Of a DNA stretch of 64,000 nt, positions 32,855 through 44,363 are shown piece by piece. The stretch is from Scilla litardierei. Taxonomy: Eukaryota > Streptophyta > Magnoliopsida > Asparagales > Asparagaceae. The notes under the pieces are model-generated. The model worked only from the letters and a program-made list of their open reading frames with translations. It searched no databases and had not been told where the DNA came from. How positions within the stretch are numbered: the first letter of the stretch is position 1; the number at the start of each line of letters is the position of its first letter. A program made the position numbers and the translations under genes. The DNA lies in the NCBI GenBank assembly GCA_030789695.1, contig CM061134.1:67183486-67247485 (forward strand). The letters run 5' to 3'.

Positions 32855-33369
32855 GTGCAGTCAAGAGAAAGGGCTTTCCTCTCTTCCAAGAGAGTCTTTT
32901 CAACACACAACACAGTTCTCCTTCAAGTTCTACTTCAAGGCATAGGTGATTGTAAGTGTTGCTTAATTTCATATTTCATAACTTTCGTTATTTGATTTAC
33001 TCTCGGTTTGTGAGAGTGGTTTGCTTGCTCCCAAGTTGTGGGAGTCAAGGTCAATCGATTATATTTCGATTTCACTTGTAGGGTTGCTACAAGTGGGTTT
33101 AGGGAAACCTCAAGTTAGGTTTCCAACTTGAGTATCCGGTTGTTAACCGGATGGAAGGGACGTAGGATTACCGGGAACAAGTCGGGAAGTGACTTAGGTA
33201 ATCCGAACCCTTGAAACATCCTTGCGTTTGCATTTGTTTTATTTTGGGTTTATTTCTATTCCGCACTATTTGTTGGTTATGAATTTAAATTGGTGTAACT
33301 ATCTTTTTAAATTGCATAAACACTATTCAACCCCCTTCTAGTGTTTTTCTCATAGCCAGGGACCTTACA
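32855..33369 (+). repeat. 5' LTR of COPIA-1, 3' part (leader)
   Basis: Continues the LTR after GYPSY-B1, from GTGCAGTCAAG to GGGACCTTACA, matching 48388-48902. It holds the structured leader 33000-33204 and an intronless U5 ending just before the iMet primer site. Confidence 0.92.
33000..33204 (+). other. Six-hairpin leader of COPIA-1
   Basis: In order: CTCTC-GGTTTGT-GAGAG (33000-33016), CTCCC/GGGAG, CACTTGTAG/CTACAAGTG, CTCAAGTTAGG/CCAACTTGAG, TCCGGTTGTTAACCGGA, and GGATTACC/GGTAATCC (33165-33204). Order and fold match COPIA-2 although paired bases differ. Confidence 0.75.
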
Positions 33370-33371
33370 AT

Positions 33372-33383
33372 TGGTATCAGAGC
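33372..33383 (+). other. Primer binding site (tRNA-iMet) of COPIA-1
   Basis: TGGTATCAGAGC, two bases after the LTR end at 33369. Confidence 0.92.
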
Positions 33384-33397
33384 ACAAGTTTATAGCT

Positions 33398-35617
33398 ATG
33401 GCATCCAACAACAACAACGTTCCTCCACCGACTTCGTACAATAATCACGATCGTGATGGAACGCCCATAGTTTTCGAAGGACAATCAACGGTGCATCCTT
33501 CACTTTTCAATGGCACGAACTTTGGATATTGGAAATGCCGGATGGAGACGTTCCTAAGGAGTGCTTCCCTTTGGAGAGCCCTCCACAAGGAATACGTCGA
33601 GCCCATCGAAGAGGATTTCAAAAAATAGATGGCTACCGAGAAATCTGCCAAAGTCAACAACGCAAAGGCAATGAACGCTCTTCATTGTGCGTTAGACCCA
33701 GATGAGTTCAACAAGATATGCACATGTAAGAGTGCATATCAAATTTGGAATCATCTCGTCGTTACCCATGAGGGAACGAACAAAGTAAAACTTTCTAAAC
33801 TCTATGTTGCCTTGCAAAATTTCGATATGTTTCATATGCAGGAAAATGAAAGCATAGCATCGATGTACGGACGTTTTACCGATATCACTAATGAATTGGA
33901 AGCTCTCGAACAAGTCTATTCCCAACAAGATAAGGTAAGGAAGATCATAATGGGAATGACCTCCAAGTGGGAAAGAAGAGCTATCGCCATCGAGGAGGTC
34001 AACGACTTGAAGACTTACACAGTTGTGAACCTTATCGGCACTCTCATGTATTACGAAGTAATACGGGAGAACCGATTAAAGATTCGAGCTATGATGAACC
34101 CTTCAGAGGCCAAGAAGAAACCTTTGGCATTTAAAGCCAATTCCTCATCCTCCGATAATGAAGAATCAGAAAATGAGATGGACTTGGATTAAATGGCTCA
34201 AATGGTGAAGAAGTTCCAACGCTTCTTTCGTAAAGGTAAATTTTCATCTAAGAATAGATTTGATTTTACTAATAACACTTCATCTCTTTGCTTTAAGTGT
34301 AATAAGCCAGGGCACATCAAGAAGGATTGCCCAATGCTACGAAACAAAGAGAAGTGGAAGGCTCCGAAGTACCACAAGTCTGACAAGAATAAGAAAGATA
34401 AGAAGAAAGGACTAGTAGGTACATTCGATGTTTCGAGTGGAGACTCATCAAGCGAATCCGATGATGAGAAGGTTGAAAGTGCCCACATGTGTTTCATGGC
34501 CCGAGAAGATTCATTCTTCGATGAAAGTGATTCCGACATGGATGATACCGAGGTAACTATGGATGAATCGTGTATTGCTAATGAAGAATTATTTGCTAAG
34601 TATCAATCATTAATGCTTAGATATACTAGTTTAAAGAAATTGAATGTTAGCAATCCATCCATTCCATGCATTATCAACAATGACACCATTGTTGATACTT
34701 TAACCCTTGAGAAAGCAAATTTAGCTTCTCAAAATGTCACTTTGAGAAATGAGGTGAATACCCTCAAATCTCAACTAGATCAAACACATCTTAAGGATAA
34801 TAGTGATCTAGCTTCACGATACACACAATTGGGTTTAGAGAATGATTCTCTTAAAACCCAAGTGCACGAGCTCAAAGCACGGGTGTCCACCTTGGATACC
34901 AACATTTCTTCTATTAAGGAGAAATATGAGCTCATGTTCTCCCGTATTGTGAGATTCAATAAGGGAAAAGGACAATTGGACGATTTGCTAGCAAACCAAT
35001 TTCCGACCACACATCGTGTTAGTCTTGGTTTTGTGAACGCAAATGCATCCAATGCTCGCACCTCCTATAGTGGTGTCACTATAGACTTTGTGAGGCCTTC
35101 CTCCGGTGCATCCACAAGTGGTGTCAAAGACACTATAGGTAGCAAACCTACCAAGAAAGTCACCACTTCACCGTCTCTTCTTTTTGGCAAGAAACCCACT
35201 AAGGGTGAAAACCAAAAGAGAAGCCATGCTTACATGTACACCAACCTTCATCCACGTAGGAAATATCCTACTTCACAAGTGGATACTCATGACACTTTCT
35301 ATGCTCCACACCCACGGACACATATAAATCCACACATGAGAAATACTCGTGTACGTGCTCCTATACACACATATGCTCATTCGCATCATTCTTACATGTA
35401 TGCACACCCTCCACATGTCATGCATGACTCGTATGTTTCATACAACATGCATGTTCCCAAGCATACATATAATCCTCATATGTCCTATGTATATCCACCA
35501 CCTCATTTTTATGCTAGAAACCATGTCCCTAAGAAGCATGCACTACATAGAAATCTAACAACTATGCATGCAACTAGGAAAAAAAACTCACAAAACATAC
35601 ACTATTTGGGGTCCTAA
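33398..35617 (+). pseudogene. gag: gag of COPIA-1 (two in-frame stops, His-rich tail)
   Basis: Start MASNNNNVPPPTSYN at 33398. The gag core has LFNGTNFGYWKCRMETFL and NKICTCKSAYQIWNHL. In-frame stops lie at 33626-33628 (TAG where COPIA-2 has Trp) and 34190-34192 (TAA). The CCHC knuckle CFKCNKPGHIKKDCP lies near 34291-34333. Next come a basic and then acidic Ser-rich stretch, a coiled-coil-like region (34700-34930), FGKKP, and a tail rich in His, Tyr, Met and Pro (35230-35560). No frame change occurs before the stop at 35617. The start was chosen because the upstream in-frame ATG lies before the primer region's end. Confidence 0.88.
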
Positions 35618-38600
35618 GAACACTAGCTTAAATGATAGGAATGCATATGTTGGTTCCTATTTTCATGATGTTATTAATAATGGTAATTAGGTTGAGAAGG
35701 AAAAGTCCACTTGGATTTGGCTTCCAAAGGTCTACTTCCCTTGTACCCAACAAAAATTGGGTACCATGAGCTTATGGTATACTATGTAGGTCCCAAGAGA
35801 AAGAAAGAGAGCTATAAAGGTCAAACTAGCTCTAGAAGGAAAGGATGGATTCTCGACAGTGGTTGCTCCAAACATATGACGTGAGATCCTTCATTACTCT
35901 CCGAAGTGATTAGCATCAAGAATGGTGCACGTTCACTTTTGGAGGTAACCAAATGGGAACCATCATTGGAGTAGGTATAGTCGGAAACTCCTCCAAACCT
36001 TTAATTACTAATGTATTTCTACTTCGTGGTTTGTGTCACAATCTCATTTCCATTAGTCAACTTTGTGACAAAGGTTACAAGGTTAACTTTGGAGAAGGAT
36101 TGTGTAAAATTGTTGATTCTAATTTAAATGTTTTATTTACCAGTATTAGGCGTAAAAATATTTATTATTTGAGCTTGCCTAAAACCGTAGAACATTGCTT
36201 AGTTGCTAATACAAATGAACAACTATTATGGCATCACCGTTTTGGTCATATTCATTTCAAGCACTTATATAAGTTAGCTAAGCATGATCTAGTCAAATGT
36301 TTTCCAAAAATTGCGTTTAGTAAGAAAACTTTTGTGATTCACGTCAAAGAGGTAAACTTAGTAAATCATCTTTTAAGCTTAAAGAGGGCATTACTTCTAA
36401 GAGGCCCCTAGAACTACTTCATCTAGATTTGTTTGGGCCAACTAGAACCGCTTCTTTAGGCAATGCTCATTATGGATTAGTTCTCTTGACGACTTCTCTA
36501 AATTTACTTGGGTTTCGTTCTTAACTAATAAGAATGAAGCTTTTGAAGAGTTTACCATATTTGCAAAGAAGATTCAGAATCTCTTAGGATCCACCATTAT
36601 CACTATTCGTAGTGATCATGGAGGAGAATTTGAGAATGAGCCTTTTACAAAGTTCTGTGGTGACACCGGGATAACTCACAATTTTTGTTTTCCTCGTGCA
36701 CCACCACAAAATGGTGTTATGGAGAGAAAGAATAGAACTCTTATTGAGCGTGCTCATACTATGCTCCATGATAGTCGTCTTGGACTACAATTTTGGGCAG
36801 AAACAATGCACACGGCATGTTATTTGTTCAATAGGATCCTAGTGAGACCCCGAACGAACAAAACTTGTTTTGAGTTATTTTATGACAAAAAGCCTCAAGT
36901 TAAATATTTTCGAGTTTTTGGTTCAAAATGTTTTATCAAGAACACCTTGGGTAATTTAGATAAATTTGAGCCAAGATCCGATGAAGGAATATTTGTTGGA
37001 TATTCCACACGTAGCAAAGCTACCAGATATACAACAAAACCTCTTCAACGATCGAGGAATCATTACACGTATCATTTTATGAAGATTTTGATGTTCCTCA
37101 TGTGGTTGATGATAGTGTAGATGATGTATGTGATTCTCTTAGTAATGTCAAGATTAATGATTCAATTATTGAGACTAACACTACTAATGGGATTGTTGAA
37201 GATGTTTCAAGTGATGCAGGAATACCCAAAGCTTACCCAACCGTTCGCAACCATCCATATGACCAAATTATTGGAGATATTGGTGTGAGTGTTCGAACAA
37301 GGTCTAGAATTGAAGAATTCTCTCATTGCGCATTTGTCTCTACCATTGAGCGAAAGAACATCCAAGAAGCATGTGAAGATAGCTCTTGGATAGTGGTAAT
37401 GGAAGAAAAGCTCATGCAATTTGATAGAAATGAAGTTTGGGAGCTCGTTCCTCTTCCAAGTGGTCATCAAGTTATTGGGACCAAATGGATCTTCAAGAAC
37501 AAAACCGATGAGAATGAGGTCATCACAAGGAACAAAGCAAGGTTAGTATCTCAAGGCTACCAGCAAGAGGAAGGTATTGATTTAGAATAATCCTTTACCC
37601 CCGTAGCTAGATTAGAAGCTATTAGATTGCTTTTATCTTTTGCATCTCATAAGAATTTCACATTATTTCAAATAAATGTTAAAAGTCCATTTTTAAATGG
37701 TATTGTCAATGAAGAAGTGTATGTTTCTCAACCTCCCGGTTTTATTCATGAAAAATTTCCAAACCCTGTTTTCAAACTTAAGAAAGCGTTGTATGGGTTG
37801 AGACAAGCTCCTAGAGCTTGGTATGATCGACTCAAGACCTTTCTTTTGGATTTAGGTTTTAAAATGGGTGAAGTTGATTCAACACTTTTCATTAAGGATT
37901 ATGAAAATGACATACTATTGATTCAAGTTTATGTAGACGATATAATATTTGGTTCTACTAACTTTAATCTTTGTCAAGAATTTTCTAAGTCTATGAAGGA
38001 TGAATTCGTGATGAGCCACATGGGAGAGCTCAACTACTTCCTTGGACTACAAATTCGACAAAAGAAGGATGGGACTTTCATACATTAAACCAAGTACACA
38101 GAGGAGCTTATCAAGCGATTCGGGATGGAATCGTCTTCAATCAAAAGGACTCCCATGAGTACGACAACCCATCTACACAAGGATGAGAATGGAAAAGATG
38201 TAGACGTTCGTCTATATCGAGCTATGATCGGTAGCTTACTCTATTTAACTACTAATAGGCCCGATATCATGTTTTCTGTATGCTTGTTTGCTAGATATCA
38301 AGCTAGACCTAAGGAGTCACACTTGATTGTGGTTAAACGAATTTTTCGTTATCTCAATCATTCCCTAGATTATGGGTTACTATACCCTAAATCTATCACA
38401 TATGCCTTAATCTCATATAGTGATGCCGACTTTACCGGATGCAAATCCGGTAGGAAAAGTACTAGTGGCACTAGCCATTTTCTCGGAAATTCCTTAGTCT
38501 CTTGGTTCTCCAAGAAACAGAACTCGGTATCATTGTCCACAACTGAGCGGAATATATTTCCGCGGGTCTTGCATGTGCACAAGTTCTTTGGATGAGATAC

Positions 38601-38879
38601 ACTCTTAAGGACTATGGTGTCAATTATGATACTTGCTCTATCATGATTGATAACCAAAGTGCTATATGTCTTTCCAAGAATCCGGTACATCACTCCCGTA
38701 CCAAACACATAGATGTGAGACACCACTTTATCAATGATCATGTAGCTAAGAAGGACATCATCTTAGAGTACATTGAAACCCAAAAACAAATTATCGACAT
38801 CTTCACAAAACATCTTAAAGAAGATTCATTTGTGAGGTTGCGTGGAGAATTAGGGATTATGGGTGAATCTGAAATTTAG
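35618..38879 (+). pseudogene. pol: pol of COPIA-1 (protease, integrase, RT, RNase H; heavily broken)
   Basis: Protease motif WILDSGCSKHMT at about 35845-35880, followed by a stop. Integrase pre-domain LLWHHRFGHIHFKHLY (36220-36270) with a damaged second Cys pair. The integrase core is in pieces (MERKNRTLIERAHTMLHDS from 36719). RT starts near 37380 (WELVPLPSGHQVIGTKWIFKN), continues 37627-38088 with YVDDIIFGS (37936-37962), then RNase H (SYSDADFTGCKSGRKSTSGTS, 38415-38480) and ends NPVHHSRTKHIDVRHHF (38680-38730) with stop at 38879. Frame changes or stops occur at about eight points. The next 260 bases hold no gene. Confidence 0.9.
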
Positions 38880-39143
38880 GAGTTCAAGTTACTTGTTATA
38901 ACATCTTTTGAACTCATATCATCATGTTGCCTATCTTCATTTGATATATCATATATTGGTTTTAAGAAAGGCTATTGAGATTTCGTGTTTTCATGAGTTT
39001 TCGGATTGTCTTAAAAGATTTGTGTAATAAATGATTTATCGTTTGATATTGATTTTATGATGAGTTTATGTTAGAGTATAGGTCCTAGGGTGAGTTGTGC
39101 ATATCCTCTGGATCTTAACCTCACTGTGCATTTTTGGACCAGG

Positions 39144-39478
39144 ACAGACAACTGCCTTTCCTTCGACAGTCGACTGCCCTACTCTATCTTCACTGTCAGC
39201 AGACTGTATCTTTTACCCAGGCGACTGATGACGACTTTACAGTCGACTGTTGGCTCAACAGGCGACTGCATTTTAGTCATCAGGCGCCTGTCTATTTAGT
39301 CAATTGTCTCTGTTTTCTCATCAATTTTATTGATTCTCAGTCAGTCGACTGATGAGTATAATGCAGTCGACTGTCTCATGGACATGCGACTGTAAGTTAC
39401 CCAACAGCTGTCTATCAACCTAAGCTTATCTCTTATCACTTCAACCACTCGACTGAATATTGTTCATCAGTCGACTGT
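39144..39478 (+). promoter_or_regulatory. Internal palindrome array (CAGTCGACTG type) of COPIA-1
   Basis: Between pol and ORF3. Two full tetrads of 12-bp sites with 10-7-10 spacers (about 39210-39295 and 39340-39420), plus pairs with 10-nt spacers at 39144-39177 and 39445-39478. This is the same site and the same spacing as in the LTR (47482-48131). I see no clear TATA box before the ORF3 ATG, only a CT-rich leader. Confidence 0.8.
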
Positions 39479-39805
39479 CTCCTATTGTGGCGGTTCGTTC
39501 ATTTGATCTGAGCCGTCGATTCTTCGATCCAACGACACAGATTCATTTGCCCCTTCGTTATTTCAACGAGAAACTTCATTTCAATCTCACTTTTTCTCTC
39601 TCCTCCGATTGAAAAACCCTTCGTCTTCCAGATTCGAACCTTCAGTCGATCGCTCCTTCAGTGATTTTCGTCCTCGCCCTGTCGACTGTGTCGCTCAGAC
39701 CTCGACTGTCTTGTCTGTTCTCTCGATTTAGGTTCGATCTCTATCGTATATCTTCCCCGTTCGTTTCTTGTGTCTTGCTTGACCTAGTTTCTGTCGATCG
39801 ATTTC

Positions 39806-40402
39806 ATGGATCCTTCTGGTCCTTCGACGTCAGGATAAACTTTGAACATCTTTCTCACTGAACCCTCTCCTCCACCTACTGAGCAGCTACCCTCTTTGCC
39901 TCATTCGTCTAGGGAGTTCTTAGATATCTTGGTTGGTGATCCTATCCCCTCAGCAAACGTCGCTAAACCCACTTTTCAGCCAGCCGATCAACATCCCCAT
40001 TCTCCTCCGTCGGTTCCTCTAGAGGATTTCCTTCTCGGTCAACTGTGTGACTGTGTCACTTCGATCGAGAAGATTGCTGCGTCTATGGATCAGAAGCTCA
40101 CTCTCCTTCTTGAGCTTTAGTACAGGTATTTCGTGCTTCATGGGTTCCCCATTCTTGCAGAACTTCAGGCCATGTTTCCTCCGTCTGAGGATACTGCTCA
40201 TGCTGATGTCCCTCCTCCTCCAGGCACAGTGCATGTGCCTTCTGAGGTCCAGACCCCCGTTCATGCTCATGCAGAAACCTCTGCCACGGGTGTGTCGTAT
40301 TCCAAGAGGAAGGCTCCTGCTTATCCTACTCGCCGCTCTGCCAGGATGATGTTCCGTTCGTCTGGTCGTCCCTCGAACCCCATTGTCATCAACCTTGACT
40401 GA
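39806..40402 (+). pseudogene. ORF3 remnant of COPIA-1
   Basis: ATG at 39806 (MDPSGPSTSG), in-frame TAA at 39836-39838 and TAG at 40118-40120, end at 40402. One frame throughout. The product is Pro/Ser rich with a helical middle (CVTSIEKIAASMDQKLTLLLEL) and a basic end (SYSKRKAPAYPTRRSARMMF). It sits where SIRE-like elements carry an extra ORF, but lacks the conserved core seen in the gypsy ORF3s. Function unknown. Confidence 0.55.
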
Positions 40403-40570
40403 TGCTGCATTTGATATTTTTGGACACTCACCATGAGACCTAGATTTTGTTTGTTTGTTTTGGTTAGAGTTGAATAGTTCATTGGTGTATGTATGATGGA
40501 TATTTTGTGTAGTGATCATGATGTATTTTGTTCATTTTGAGACACATGGTGTTGTTCATATGTTTTGTAC

Positions 40571-40586
40571 TCTTGTGGTCGTTTAT
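40571..40586. repeat. 16-bp target site duplication of the LINE (partner 46393-46408)
   Basis: TCTTGTGGTCGTTTAT occurs at 40571-40586 beside a T8 tract and at 46393-46408 beside the LINE 5' end. Long TSD and terminal poly(A) fit target-primed reverse transcription. Confidence 0.95.
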
Positions 40587-40780
40587 TTTTTTTTGAAAGG
40601 TAAGCTTAATTTTATTCCGATATGTACAAATACAACAAATAGCTCCAAAAAAAGGAAGTGAATCCAATGGGGAGAGGAGAGGGCACAAGCGCCGTCACTC
40701 ACCACCATCAAATACAAGACCCAAATGGAGCTAAACCAAGAGGAAGCAATACTATACATAGGCAAAACGACAACAAAAAG

Positions 40781-43700
40781 TTATCCCATGTCTCTGAAAT
40801 CCCAGTTCCCATAAGCAATAGTCTCCTCCTCCGTAGAGGGGTCTTGGTCATGTAATGCAATCCTGATATCAGCAGCAATTGATTCAAAAAGAATGGTCTT
40901 CTCTTTGGAAACCCCCTCAAAAATTCTGTTATTCCTCTCCTTCCAGATGTGCCAAACCATAGCAGATAGAGTAGTTTTTGCGAGAAGACACAAGGCACTC
41001 TTACCACCGAAGTGCGATATGAAGTGTTTCCCAATCTCAGTGAGGGTAGGCGTGATGATAGCGGTAATACCCAACTTAAGAAAAGCCCTGCGGAGTATAT
41101 AGTTGGAAAAATTACAGGAGAAGAAAAGGTGATCTATTGTTTCCTCCATATCTTCACCACACAGCACGCAATGTGGTTGGATATTGAACCCCCATCTCGA
41201 AATCAAATCACGTGTGAGCAACTTACCCTGAAATGCACGGAGTAGGGTGAGCGACATTTTTGGAATATGATTACTATACCAAAAAAGCTTATGATAGGGG
41301 AAGTACACACCTCTATTCCGGATTCCATCCCAAGCTTTCTTGAAAGAGAACCCGCCTCCAGACACCCATTCCCATTCATCAGCACCCGAACCAACCTTAA
41401 TTTTCTGAAGCATATGTTTTATAGGAACTAAGGCCGGCTCCTCCTTCCAACCCGTGCCAGTCCAGTAGTCACGCACGCAGAGGTTCGCAGCGCCAGGCGG
41501 GATTTGTAGAGTGGATGAAAGCGGGCCACACTCTAACCAATGATCGTTCCAGAAAGAGGTAGTGCTCCCGTCTCTAATTTTCCGTCTGATAAGGCCAAGG
41601 GACTTCGGTCTGCTCTGCAACAGACGCTTCCAGGTACCCGAGTGATGGGGCAAACAATTTACCGTGAAGAAGCAATCGGAATTACCATATTTGCCCACCA
41701 TATACTTCGCCCAAAGGGATCCAGATGACAAGTATCTCCAGAGAAGCTTTAGACCCGCCGCCTCATTCAACTCCTCTAACAATCTGAGCCCAACACCGCC
41801 TTCGGACTTGGGTTTACACATATCCCTCCAAGACCACGCCCTAGACGAGCCCAAGATGAATCGCCTACAGGCTGAGGAGATTATCTTCAGAATATTGATA
41901 GGAACATTGAAAGCTTGCATCCAGAATAGAACAATTCCATAAATGACAGATCTAACTAGCTCTATCCGCCCAGAGATAGATAAAAGAGAGGAACTCCAGC
42001 CCAACATCCTCTTCTTGCATTTGTCTACCAATTTGCCATAATTCGCAGTTTTGGGGTATTTCGATGAGAGAGGCAGGCCCAAGTAGGTGGTAATGGTTGT
42101 AAAAATCCTTATTCCTAGCAATTCGGATAAGGTGTGCTTGTTTTTGGCCCCCTTGCTAAATATCCCCGCACTCTTCTCCCAATTTACCTGGAGCCCAGTT
42201 AAAGTAGAGAACTCCTCCAGCAAATTTTTCAGTCCCATAAAAGAGTGTTTGTTGGCCCTGCAGAATAGAAGGAGATCGTCTGCAAATAAAAGATGAGAGA
42301 TGGTGTTACCCCGCCGCATTGGTTGGATCTTGCCCATGTTAATATATTTGGCCATCAGGATGGAGAAAGCTTCCATAGCAATCACAAATAAATAGGGGGA
42401 GAGCGGATCCCCTTGACGAATACCTCTATTGCCCTTGAAAAACCCCACAGGAGCGCCATTTATTAATATAGAGAAAGTAGGCGAAGTAATGCACTCTCTA
42501 ATCCAATCAATGAAGACAATTGGGAAGCCAAGCTGATGCAAGAAAAACAATATAAAATCCCTGTTTACAGTATCAAAAGCCTTCCGAAGATCCAATTTCA
42601 GGCAAGCTCTACTTCCCATCTGATTGCTGAAATCTCTTATTTGTTCGTGGGCTAACAGGGTGGAATCAGAGAGTAGCCTTCCTTTAAGAAAAGCTGATTG
42701 GTTTGAGGAGATCAACTCATGAATCACAACTTTTAACCTGTTGCACATAATTTTGCTAATGATCTTGTATAGGACATTGCAGCAGGCTATGGGACGATAA
42801 TCACTGAGAGAGGAGGCATTAGAATTCTTGGGAACAAGGGTTTAAAAAGTATGATTGATGCTTTTAAGAAGAGATCCAGATTGAAAGAAAGATTTAACCG
42901 CCATAGTTACCTCTTCTCCAATAATACCCCAGTTATGTTGGAAGAAAAGACCGTTGTAGCCATCAGGTCCAGGGGGCTTATCGGGCCTAATATCGAAAAC
43001 CGCCCGTTTGACCTCTTCATTTGAGACCATACGACCAAGCCACGAGGTCGACTCCATAGTTAAGATACGTTTTGGCACCAGCTTGGGGAAGTTACTCAAA
43101 TAGTCATTCTGAGTATAAAGATTTTCAAAGAAAATCGGGGCCTCTCTTTTCAGAACATGCAGATCTCTGTTTTGGTGACCAGCGACATCAACTAAATGAT
43201 TCAGGGAATTACAACTGATCCTCGAACTCATAGCAGTGTAGAAGAATTTGGTATTCCGGTCACCCAATTTCAGCCAGTCCTGACGACTCTTCTGTCTATA
43301 CATCTCTTCCTCCAGTTTCAAAGCCTCCATAAACTCCTTAAATATCTGCTGTTCTTCATGCTGCAAAGATGCATCAGAGATGATGCAAGGATTGTTTCGG
43401 ATTGCCTCCAACCTCAGCCGGCACTTACTAACCATTTTCTCAGCATGATACTCGCCTGCCCAATTGTGGAGAAGCGGTTTCAGGTGTTTTAGTTTTTGTG
43501 TGAGTCGGAACATAGGTGTTCCCAGAAAATTTTCACTCCAACCCTTAGCAATAATATCCTGAAACCCAGGGCACTTGATCCAGTAGTTGAAAATTTTAAA
43601 AGGCTTTGGATCATGCGAAGGTGTGGTATGAAGATTGACTACCATGGGGGAATGATCACTTGTACTAGGATCAAGATAATCCACAAAAGAATCAGACAGG

Positions 43701-44329
43701 GAGTTAATCCAAGTGGAATTGCAAAAGACCCGATCAAGTTGAGCATTTATACGATCCTTACCCACACGATGGTTGCACCAGCTAAGCTTGTTACCTGTGC
43801 TTTTGAGCTCATGCAGCGAACACCTTGTGATACACTGAGTAAAGTCTTCGACCATAGCCTCCTCTAACCTCCTTCCCCCAAGCTTGTCAGAAGTATAAAG
43901 CACGCTGTTAAAATCCCCACCAACCAACCATGCCGAATTGCCTATCAATCCAAGATCGCATTCCAAGCATTTCCACAACTCCTTCCTCTCAGAGATGGTG
44001 TTGCGGCCATAAACACCAGTAATAAAACACGAGAAACCGCCTGAATTAGTGCAGCGGACCGTGATGTGTTGATCAGAGCAGGACAAAGAAACAAACTTCC
44101 AGATTTTTGGATTAAACCACATCACAATACGTCCTCCAGTGGCCATGGAAGAATTGTCAATAGAGAGCCAGTCAGATGGAATGCCCGACTTTTTATGATC
44201 TGAGGGACATTTGAGCTTAGTCTCCAAAAGTATGATGGCCGAAGGCTTTATTGAATTGATTCTATTTCTCAAATCTCGACGACGAACAAGATTATTAAGT
44301 CCTCTAATATTCCAGAAAAATAAAGTCAT
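40781..44329 (-). pseudogene. LINE ORF2 (endonuclease, RT, zf-RVT) with one in-frame stop
   Basis: Start MTLFFWNIRGLNN at 44329. Apurinic-type endonuclease with ETKLKC, GGDFNSVL and STSDHSPMVV; then RT with DYRPIACCNVLYK, FLKGRLL, LKLDLRKAFDTV, GIRQGDPLSPYLF and LLFADDLLLF; a C-terminal zf-RVT domain (FSFKKAWDGIR, CVLCGEDMEETIDHLFFSC) and no RNase H. The frame is continuous from 44329 to 40781 except for one TAA at 42844-42842, just before the RT start. It nicks the target and copies LINE RNA at the break. The 185 nt after the stop are 3' UTR. Confidence 0.93.
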
Positions 44330-44363
44330 TGGTCAGTAAGTGAATGATGGTGCTCTGCCCCAA

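Noticed and set aside
38880..39143. Possible host gene or RNA gene between pol and the array of COPIA-1.
   Set aside because: No ORF, tRNA cloverleaf or other signal seen. It is inside the element boundaries.
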